Below are positions 1 to 6,095 of a stretch of DNA of 9,751 nucleotides, piece by piece. Each line of letters opens with the position of its first letter. Position 1 is the first letter of the stretch. Origin of the DNA: an uncultured Lachnospiraceae bacterium (GTDB lineage: Bacteria > Bacillota > Clostridia > Lachnospirales > Lachnospiraceae); NCBI GenBank assembly GCA_902803305.1, contig CADCPL010000235.1, positions 1 to 9,751 on the forward strand, in the 5' to 3' direction. The position numbers and the translations under genes were made by a program. Below the pieces are notes generated by a model. The model was not told where the DNA came from. It saw only the letters and a program-made list of their open reading frames with translations, and searched no databases.

Positions 1-1584
1 GAGCCGCTGCCGGTTACCGACAAAGGTCTTTCGGTGGTAAGTTCATATACACATGCGGTTTATTTTGACAAAGATCCCATACTGATCGGAGAGCGCATTA
101 ATCCTACGGGAAAGAAAAAACTCAAGCAGGCGCTCATCGAACATGATATGGATCATATATTAAATGAAGGACTGCGCCAGGCGGATGAGAAGGTACACAT
201 TCTGGATGTGAATGTGGGGATCCCCGACATTGATGAACCTGCGCTTTTGACCGAGGTGGTCAGAGAGCTCCAGGCGGTCACCGACCTTCCGCTACAGATC
301 GATACGGCCGATCCCGAGGCGATGACAAGGGCGCTTCGTGCTTATAACGGAAAAGCCATGATAAATTCCGTAAACGGAAAGCAGGAAGTAATGGATGCCA
401 TTTTTCCGCTTGTAAAGAAATACGGCGGATTTGTGGTATGTCTTACGATCGATGAACAGGGTATTCCCGAGACCGTTGAAGGAAGGCTTGCGGTAGCGGA
501 TAAGATAATCAAAACCGCTGAAAGTTACGGGATAGGACGCAAGGACCTGATATTCGATCCTCTTTGCATGACGATAAGTGCCGATACGGGTGCCGCCATT
601 ACGACGCTCGAATGCGTACGTATCCTCAGAAGTAAGTACGGTGTTCATACGTCTCTGGGGATAAGCAATGTATCGTTCGGACTTCCGAACCGCAACATGA
701 TCACGGCCGGAATGTTTGCAGCTGCTCTTGAACGCGGCCTCTCGGCAGCGATAATGAATCCGTTCGCACCGGAGATGATGGCGACGTATTACAGTTATCG
801 GGCACTCCATGATCTGGATGCCAACTGCAAAGAGTTCATGGAATTTGCGGACGGTTACGAGCAAAAATATGCAAAGCAGACGACTGTTGCGACCTCCGCA
901 CCGGAAGCTAAAAAAGATGACGGCTTGCAGCTGACGCCGCTTATGGATGCTATAGTAAAGGGTCTTAAGGAAATGTCCGGCAAGATCACGGACAGGATGA
1001 TAAATGAGGAGCATCGCGACCCTCTTGAGATCGTATCGGAAGAAGTCATACCTGCGCTTAATGAAGTGGGTCAGGGTTTTGAAGAAAAGAGGATGTATCT
1101 GCCGCAGCTCCTTATGAGCGCGGAAGCGGCCAAGGAAGCCTTTGTGATAATAAAGGCTCAGATGGAAAAGAACAGGGATAAAGAGGACGAAAACAAGCGC
1201 GCCGGAAGTGATTGCAGGATAGTGATCGCGACCGTGAAGGGCGATGTCCACGATATAGGAAAGAACATAGTAAAGCTGCTGCTCGAAAACTACGGATTTG
1301 ATGTTACGGATCTCGGAAAAGATGTTGATCCCGAAGAGGTTCTGCGGGCAGTAAATGAGATACATGCCGACGTGTGCGGTCTGTCCGCGCTTATGACAAC
1401 TACCGTTCCTGCGATGGAAGAGACGATAAAGCTCATCCATGAAAAGGCAAAATGGTGCAAGGTCATGGTCGGAGGAGCGGTTCTTACACAGGAATATGCC
1501 GATAAGATCGGCGCGGATGCATACTCCAAGGATGCCATGGGTTCCGTCAGATATGTTGAAGGACTGATGGCGGAGCGCGGGTAA
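1..1584 (+). CDS. metH: Cobalamin-dependent methionine synthase, C-terminal part (5'-truncated by window edge)
   Basis: Transfers a methyl group from methyltetrahydrofolate through protein-bound cobalamin to homocysteine, making methionine in the cytoplasm. The frame is open from base 1, so the GTG at 34 is an internal codon, not a start; the homocysteine-binding domain should lie upstream. Visible modules are a pterin-binding TIM barrel (about nt 60-860, beginning with the family signature ILIGERINPTGKK), a helical cobalamin cap (about nt 950-1170, with YLPQLLMSAEAAKEAF) and a Rossmann-like B12-binding domain (about nt 1190-1584). The B12 domain contains DVHDIGKN, whose His codon at 1249-1251 is the lower axial cobalt ligand, and the closing GGAVLTQEYADKIGADAYS. 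The protein stops right after this domain, so the C-terminal SAM-binding reactivation domain of E. coli MetH is absent, as in other short Firmicute/Thermotoga-type enzymes. A separate reactivation protein is presumably encoded elsewhere. Confidence 0.93.
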   Translation, partial: EPLPVTDKGLSVVSSYTHAVYFDKDPILIGERINPTGKKKLKQALIEHDMDHILNEGLRQADEKVHILDVNVGIPDIDEPALLTEVVRELQAVTDLPLQIDTADPEAMTRALRAYNGKAMINSVNGKQEVMDAIFPLVKKYGGFVVCLTIDEQGIPETVEGRLAVADKIIKTAESYGIGRKDLIFDPLCMTISADTGAAITTLECVRILRSKYGVHTSLGISNVSFGLPNRNMITAGMFAAALERGLSAAIMNPFAPEMMATYYSYRALHDLDANCKEFMEFADGYEQKYAKQTTVATSAPEAKKDDGLQLTPLMDAIVKGLKEMSGKITDRMINEEHRDPLEIVSEEVIPALNEVGQGFEEKRMYLPQLLMSAEAAKEAFVIIKAQMEKNRDKEDENKRAGSDCRIVIATVKGDVHDIGKNIVKLLLENYGFDVTDLGKDVDPEEVLRAVNEIHADVCGLSALMTTTVPAMEETIKLIHEKAKWCKVMVGGAVLTQEYADKIGADAYSKDAMGSVRYVEGLMAERG

Positions 1585-1610
1585 ATGTACAATACCGAAA
1601 GAGGGAATAT

Positions 1611-3011
1611 ATGACGGAGAAAAAACTGATCGGTCTTCTGGCCGTGATCGCAGGTGCAGTCGTCGCACTGATCCTGACCAAGCTTCTTTTTAACAGGGTG
1701 GTTAAGAAGAACAACAATCTTCATACGCGATTCCTCATCCAGATGATACGTCTTGTCATAATCGTGGGCGCCATCATCAACGGAGTGGGTGTTGTTTCCG
1801 ATTCCATAAGTCTCGGAACTCTGTTCTTCAGAAGTTCCGCACTTGCTGTTGCGATCATAGGTTTTGCGGCTCAGCCGGTCATCGCTGACCTGATAAGCGG
1901 TTATCTCATCAGTATCAACAAGCCGTTTGAGATAGGCGATAGGATAGAGGTCGAGGGTCAGGTACCCGGCATAGTTGAGGACATAACCCTCAGACACACG
2001 GTACTTCGGATATATGACGGGATCAGGATAATCATCCCCAACAGTCAGCTCAACTCCAAAGTCATCAAAAACTCAAGCTACAAACAGGAAAGAAGAGGAC
2101 TTCATCTGCAGTACAGCGTCAGCTATGATACGGATGTTCAGAAAGCAATGGACGTGATAAGGGACTGTGTTGTGGCCTGCCCGTATGCGCTTGATGTCGA
2201 GAGAAACGGTATCAAAGAGGATTCGGGTCCGGTATACTTCCTTGAGTTCGGAGACAGCAGTCTGATACTTGATACCACGATATTTGTCAACCCCACGACG
2301 GACTCATATGTTGCGATGACCGATATGAATGTGCGCGTCAATAAGGCATTCAGGGCTCACGGTATTGAGATACCATATAACTATCTGAACGTTATTTCCA
2401 AGGAAGAAGTTGTACTTGAAAATACAGTTCCCGATAAGAAAAAAGAAACCGGTACGGCAGGTCCCGTTAAAAGAAATTTCCGGACAGATACTTACAGACT
2501 GTATGATACGGATGATCCTATACAGCGTGTCATAAAGGCTACGGAGCAATACGGCAACAGGCTGAGGCTCAAACAGAAGAACATCATGCAGCTGCAGCTC
2601 ATATCCGAGGAGCTCATAGGCATAGTCAGGAATATAATAGAAGATGCCAAGGCAACCTTCTGGATAGAAGGAACCGGACTTATGAGCAGGATACACCTGC
2701 ATATGCCGACCAGTGTTGAAAGTGCCGAGTACCAGAAACTGATGAAACTGTCAACATCCGGCAGGAATGAGGCCGTACAGAACCTCTCCGGCAAGATCTG
2801 GCAGATGACGATGAACGGTATCCTTCAGAAGAAGGATGAAGAAGAAAAAAAAGGAAGGTCATATACATGGTCACTTCGTGAGTTCGAGAGTACGGGTGAT
2901 ACGTCGCTTCTCGGAGAATCGATACTGTCTTCGATGGCAAATGATGTAAAGGTCAAGGTAACGAAGAAATCTGTAGAACTTATAGTGATCAAAAAAATGG
3001 ATGCAAAATGA
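1611..3011 (+). CDS. MscS-family mechanosensitive channel with a C-terminal degenerate GHKL-ATPase-like extension
   Basis: Predicted inner-membrane channel of 466 residues; E. coli MscS has about 286. Hydrophobic helices lie at about residues 5-27 and 41-62. A Gly/Ala-rich pore helix at about 68-102 runs into ISINKPFEIGDRIEVEG and the MscS beta domain (IIIPNSQLNSKVIKN, about 141-154). The alpha/beta cage domain extends to about 265. Residues 270-300 look like a linker. Residues 300-466 are extra: helix, EEL..IVRNII (333-343), paired strands with FWIEGTG (350-356), STSGRN (381-386) and a final strand. This order resembles an anti-sigma-type GHKL ATPase. However, the Asn expected five residues after Glu333 is Ile338 and no DxGxG box is seen, so ATP binding is doubtful. 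GAGGG at 1601-1605 supports the ATG start. The channel assignment is firm; the extension's identity is inference from pattern. Confidence 0.88.
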   Translation: MTEKKLIGLLAVIAGAVVALILTKLLFNRVVKKNNNLHTRFLIQMIRLVIIVGAIINGVGVVSDSISLGTLFFRSSALAVAIIGFAAQPVIADLISGYLISINKPFEIGDRIEVEGQVPGIVEDITLRHTVLRIYDGIRIIIPNSQLNSKVIKNSSYKQERRGLHLQYSVSYDTDVQKAMDVIRDCVVACPYALDVERNGIKEDSGPVYFLEFGDSSLILDTTIFVNPTTDSYVAMTDMNVRVNKAFRAHGIEIPYNYLNVISKEEVVLENTVPDKKKETGTAGPVKRNFRTDTYRLYDTDDPIQRVIKATEQYGNRLRLKQKNIMQLQLISEELIGIVRNIIEDAKATFWIEGTGLMSRIHLHMPTSVESAEYQKLMKLSTSGRNEAVQNLSGKIWQMTMNGILQKKDEEEKKGRSYTWSLREFESTGDTSLLGESILSSMANDVKVKVTKKSVELIVIKKMDAK

Positions 3012-3874
3012 TGACTAAAAAGATAGATCTACATCTTCACACGAACGTTTCCGATGGAACGGATACACCGCAGGAACTTCTTGAAAATGTAAAAAAAGCA
3101 GGGATAGAGCTGTTTGCTGTAACCGATCATGATGATATTAAAGGAAATCTTGCTGTAAGATCTGTAATAACGGACTCTGACCCGAAGTTCATACCGGGTG
3201 CTGAGTTTTCGTGCAAGGACAGTGAGGGTAAGTATCATATACTCGGATACGGGTTTGATACGTCAAGCCCCGCTATACTCGATGTGGTACAGACAGGACA
3301 TGATTTCAGAATGGGAAAGGTACGTGCACGACTTGATTTTCTTAAGAATGAATTCGGATTCGACTTTCCTCAGGAGGAACTTGATACGCTCCTGTCCATG
3401 GATAATCCCGGCAAGCCTCACATCGGAAATCTCATGGTCAAGTACGGATACGCACCGAGCAAAGAGGTCGCCATACACGATTTTATCGATAAGATCCATT
3501 TTAAGAGCGCATATGTCAAGCCTGAGTTCGCCATAAGCGGGATACTCGCGGCAGGCGGGGTTCCGGTGCTGGCCCACCCTTCATACGGGAGCGGAGATCA
3601 GCTTATCATAGGTGATGAAATGGATGAGAGGGTACGCCGCCTTCTGGAATATGGTCTGGCCGGGCTGGAGGCTTTTTATTCCGGTTTTTCGGCAAAACTC
3701 AGAAATGAAATATTATCCCTTGCCGATAAGTATGATCTGTATGTTACCGCGGGATCTGACTATCACGGAAAAAATAAAATGGTCATTTTGGGGGATACAG
3801 GTCTTTCTGATACTTCCATACTTCCGAAAGGTATGGTAAAATTTCTTAAGAATATGAAGGTATATGAGGATTGA
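3008..3874 (+). CDS. PHP-domain metal-dependent phosphoesterase (TrpH/YciV-like)
   Basis: 288-residue cytoplasmic PHP-superfamily phosphoesterase. Relatives (TrpH/YciV, RNase AM, 3',5'-nucleotide bisphosphatase) hydrolyse phosphate esters of nucleotides or short RNAs with a trinuclear metal centre. Likely metal ligands are in place: HLH (residues 9-11) with D16, DHD (40-42), E66, H77, H138, AHP (H190) and SDYHG (D251, H253). The exact substrate cannot be read from sequence. Its ATG overlaps the channel gene's TGA in an ATGATG arrangement: ATG at 3008, or a second ATG at 3011. No clear ribosome binding site is present, so translation is probably coupled to the channel gene. Its 3' end overlaps the mRNA leader region of the next gene. 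Sitting between a channel and partner-switching genes, it might handle a nucleotide signal, but that is speculation. Confidence 0.87.
   Translation: MMTKKIDLHLHTNVSDGTDTPQELLENVKKAGIELFAVTDHDDIKGNLAVRSVITDSDPKFIPGAEFSCKDSEGKYHILGYGFDTSSPAILDVVQTGHDFRMGKVRARLDFLKNEFGFDFPQEELDTLLSMDNPGKPHIGNLMVKYGYAPSKEVAIHDFIDKIHFKSAYVKPEFAISGILAAGGVPVLAHPSYGSGDQLIIGDEMDERVRRLLEYGLAGLEAFYSGFSAKLRNEILSLADKYDLYVTAGSDYHGKNKMVILGDTGLSDTSILPKGMVKFLKNMKVYED
3866..3870 (+). promoter_or_regulatory. Ribosome binding site deciding the start of the STAS-kinase-ATPase gene
   Basis: GAGGA lies 8 bases before the ATG at 3879 and inside the last codons of the PHP gene. The alternative ATG at 3864 has only GAAGG three bases upstream, too close for normal initiation. 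This favours 3879, giving a protein that begins MENEKILIKLDGR, a natural STAS start. Confidence 0.6.
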
Positions 3875-3878
3875 TCTT

Positions 3879-5441
3879 ATGGAAAACGAAAAGATTCTGA
3901 TCAAACTTGACGGACGTGTGGATTCAAACAATGCGGCCGAAACGGAACAGTACATTACGAGTCAGATAACGGGAGAAGGGCCTATAGAGATCGACGCATC
4001 GGGCCTTGAATACATCTCCAGTGCAGGCCTCAGAGTGCTGTTGCATATCAAAAAAGACCATCCGGATCTTGTGATACGTGGTGTCAGCTCGGAAGTATAC
4101 GAGATATTTGAGATGACCGGATTCACGCAGATAATCAACGTGGAGAAGGCATATAAGGTTATCTCGATAGAAGGCTGCGAGCCTATAGCACAGGGCGCCA
4201 ACGGGATACTGTACCGTATAGATCAGGACAATCTGGTCAAGGTTTACAAGAATGCAAATGCACTCGAAGAGATAAGAAACGAACGTGAAGTGGCAAAGCT
4301 TGCGCTTGTCCTCGGGATCCCGACAGCCATTTCATATGATGTTGTAAGAGTGGGTGACAGTTACGGCTCGGTGTTTGAACTTCTGAATGCAAAATCACTG
4401 TCGCGTATCATGGTAAGTGAGCCGGAGAAGGTCGACTGGTGTGTTGACGAGTTCGTGAAGATGCTCAGGAAGATACACGGTACCGAGGTTCCCGCGGGTA
4501 AGCTTCCGGACATGAAGGAAACGGCACTGAAGTGGGCTGATTTCCTGAAAGATCATTTACCTGCCGAGGCATATGACAGATTAAAGAAACTTATTGAAAA
4601 TATTCCGGTCAGTAACCATATGATCCACGGAGATTATCATACGAACAATCTTGAATTCCAGGACGGAGAGGTACTTCTCATCGATATGGATACTCTTGCC
4701 GTCGGCGATCCTATTTTCGAGCTTGCTTCAATGTTCAATGCTTATGTGGGATTCGGAGAGATGGACGAGGGTGTCACGAAGGATTTCCTCGGGATCGAGC
4801 GGAGTGCGGCGATCGATTTCTGGCATAAGACTCTTGCAAAGTATCTTGAAACGGATAACGAGGCAAAGATACGCGAGGTTGAGGATAAGGCAAGGATAAT
4901 CGGTTATGTCAGACTGATAAGACGTTCCATCAGAAGGAAAGGTCTTGAGAGCGAAAAGGGAAGAGCCGAGATCGAGCACTGGAAGAGTGAACTTCTCGAC
5001 CTTCTTGATAAGGCCGATTCGCTCACGTTCAGCGCCAATGAGCTCGAAACGGATGCACTGACGGAAAACCTCGAGTACGTTCAGGAGTTCGTCAAGGATT
5101 ATCTCGATAAGATCGGATGTCCCGAAAAGACAAAGAATCAGGTTGATATAGCCGTGGAAGAGATATTTGTCAATATCGCCCACTATGCATATAAGACCGG
5201 CATCGGCAAGGCGGTCGTAAGAGTCGAGATCACGGATGAACCGGCAACCGTTACCATCACTTTCATGGATCACGGAGTGGAGTACAATCCGCTGGAGCGG
5301 GATGATCCCGACATTACACTTTCGGCTGAGGAACGGGATATCGGAGGACTTGGCATATTTATGACCAAGAATCTCATGGATGATGTGACTTACGAATATA
5401 ACGAAGGAAAGAATATACTTAAACTTAAAAAGAGTCTCTAG
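3879..5441 (+). CDS. Three-domain signalling protein: STAS, APH/choline-kinase-like kinase, RsbW-like ATPase
   Basis: 520 residues from the preferred ATG. (1) STAS domain, about 4-97, with YISSAGLRVLL at 45-55; the second Ser (47) aligns with the phosphorylated Ser58 of SpoIIAA. (2) APH/choline-kinase-like domain, about 102-370. It has a Gly-rich loop QGANG (105-109), VKVYK with the putative ATP-binding Lys, a helix Glu in EEIRNE, catalytic HGDYHTNN (250-257) and a metal-binding DMD (269-271), so it appears intact; it resembles the TIGR02172 group. (3) GHKL ATPase of anti-sigma/serine-kinase type, about 385-520. It has N-box EEIFVNIAHYAY (427-438), DHG (464-466) followed by YNP, and GGLGIF (489-494), all intact. 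The STAS and ATPase are the two classic partner-switching opponents, here on one chain. No membrane segment is seen. Substrates of either kinase are unknown. The PHP stop lies just upstream; the next gene's SD overlaps this stop. Confidence 0.88.
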   Translation: MENEKILIKLDGRVDSNNAAETEQYITSQITGEGPIEIDASGLEYISSAGLRVLLHIKKDHPDLVIRGVSSEVYEIFEMTGFTQIINVEKAYKVISIEGCEPIAQGANGILYRIDQDNLVKVYKNANALEEIRNEREVAKLALVLGIPTAISYDVVRVGDSYGSVFELLNAKSLSRIMVSEPEKVDWCVDEFVKMLRKIHGTEVPAGKLPDMKETALKWADFLKDHLPAEAYDRLKKLIENIPVSNHMIHGDYHTNNLEFQDGEVLLIDMDTLAVGDPIFELASMFNAYVGFGEMDEGVTKDFLGIERSAAIDFWHKTLAKYLETDNEAKIREVEDKARIIGYVRLIRRSIRRKGLESEKGRAEIEHWKSELLDLLDKADSLTFSANELETDALTENLEYVQEFVKDYLDKIGCPEKTKNQVDIAVEEIFVNIAHYAYKTGIGKAVVRVEITDEPATVTITFMDHGVEYNPLERDDPDITLSAEERDIGGLGIFMTKNLMDDVTYEYNEGKNILKLKKSL

Positions 5442-5445
5442 GAGG
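5441..5445 (+). promoter_or_regulatory. Strong Shine-Dalgarno of the stand-alone STAS gene, overlapping the upstream stop codon
   Basis: GGAGG starts on the last base of the upstream TAG stop and lies 7 bases before the ATG at 5453. It is the strongest ribosome binding site in the window. It suggests the small STAS protein is made at a high rate relative to the large three-domain protein, as expected of an antagonist that titrates partners (inference). Confidence 0.75.
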
Positions 5446-5452
5446 AATCAAA

Positions 5453-5749
5453 ATGACTATCAACGAAACAAAAAACGGTAACGAACTTATCATCTCACCC
5501 GAAGGACGTCTTGACACGACAACGGCTCCCGAGCTCGAGGAAAAAGTCAAGGGATCCATCGACGGAGTAACGGATCTTGTGTTTGATCTTGCGGGACTTG
5601 AGTACATCTCTTCTGCAGGACTTCGTGTACTTTTGTCAACACAGAAGATAATGGAGAAGCAGGGCAAGATGAAGTTCATCAATGTCAGCGACATCATTAT
5701 GGAGATCTTTGATGTAACAGGTTTCTCCGAGATACTTACGATAGAATGA
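5453..5749 (+). CDS. STAS-domain anti-anti-sigma-type protein (SpoIIAA/RsbV-like)
   Basis: 98 residues, the normal size for a single-domain SpoIIAA/RsbV antagonist. In known systems the unphosphorylated protein binds its anti-sigma kinase and frees the sigma factor or another target; phosphorylation of a conserved Ser switches it off. The motif LEYISSAGLRVLL is present, and the second Ser is the expected phosphosite. The C-terminal helix region MEIFDVTGFSEIL is also typical. Both motifs closely match those of the STAS domain encoded at 3879-5441, though the codons differ, which suggests an old duplication or shared partners. The likely partner is the ATPase domain of the gene just upstream. 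No sigma factor or PP2C phosphatase gene is nearby, so the final output is unknown. Confidence 0.93.
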   Translation: MTINETKNGNELIISPEGRLDTTTAPELEEKVKGSIDGVTDLVFDLAGLEYISSAGLRVLLSTQKIMEKQGKMKFINVSDIIMEIFDVTGFSEILTIE

Positions 5750-5759
5750 GAGGCAGCAG

Positions 5760-6095
5760 ATGACCGGATTTGATTTTCTCGATCAGGATGTTGCTCTTGA
5801 GTATTGCGCGGGTGATGAAGAGATCTACCGCGAGATCCTTGAAGGATATCTTGAAGAGGACAGACGCAAAGAACTGGCCGACTATTTTGCGGCGGAGGAT
5901 ATAGCGAACTACAGAGTCGTTGCGCATGCGATCAAGTCGACGAGTCGTACTATCGGCGCGATCGAACTGTCGGATCTTGCCAAGGAACTCGAGTACGCAG
6001 CCGCCGACGGAAATATCGAATTCATCAGGGAGAAGAATGACTCGCTTGCTGCAATGTATTCGGATATCCTTGATAAGATAAAGGCAGCGTTATAG
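5760..6095 (+). CDS. Hpt (histidine phosphotransfer) domain protein
   Basis: 111-residue, mostly helical cytoplasmic protein consisting of one Hpt domain. These proteins carry a phosphoryl group on His between receiver domains in multistep phosphorelays. The phosphosite motif AHAIKSTSRTIGA contains His56 with Lys59 and Ser60 in the usual HxxKSxS-like pattern. It is followed by the conserved helix LSDLAKELEYAA. It starts 10 bases after the STAS stop, with GAGAGG at 5748-5753 as ribosome binding site overlapping that stop. No histidine kinase or receiver domain lies in the window, so its donors and acceptors are encoded elsewhere. Its position directly after a STAS gene suggests a bridge between His-Asp signalling and Ser-based partner switching; that is inference. 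Confidence 0.9.
   Translation: MTGFDFLDQDVALEYCAGDEEIYREILEGYLEEDRRKELADYFAAEDIANYRVVAHAIKSTSRTIGAIELSDLAKELEYAAADGNIEFIREKNDSLAAMYSDILDKIKAAL

Noticed and set aside
34..36. GTG as the start of metH
   Set aside because: The frame is open upstream to base 1 and MetH should have a homocysteine domain before this point. No ribosome binding site is present.
1585..1610. Possible promoter or terminator between metH and the channel gene
   Set aside because: Only 26 bases, with no hairpin, T-run or recognisable -35/-10 pair; it holds just the GAGGG ribosome binding site.
292..1668. Long minus-strand open frame opposite metH (458 codons)
   Set aside because: It lies antisense to a clear metH. The translation has no family motif, is rich in His, Arg, Tyr and Cys, and looks like the complement of coding sequence.
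3198..3536. Plus-strand open frame within the PHP gene (112 codons), with similar ones near 3612 and 4651
   Set aside because: They are out-of-frame shadows of well-supported genes, with Arg/Ser-rich translations and no ribosome binding sites.
3864..3866. ATG at 3864 as the start of the STAS-kinase-ATPase gene
   Set aside because: The only purine-rich site is three bases away, while the ATG at 3879 has GAGGA at ideal spacing. It is still possible, adding five residues.
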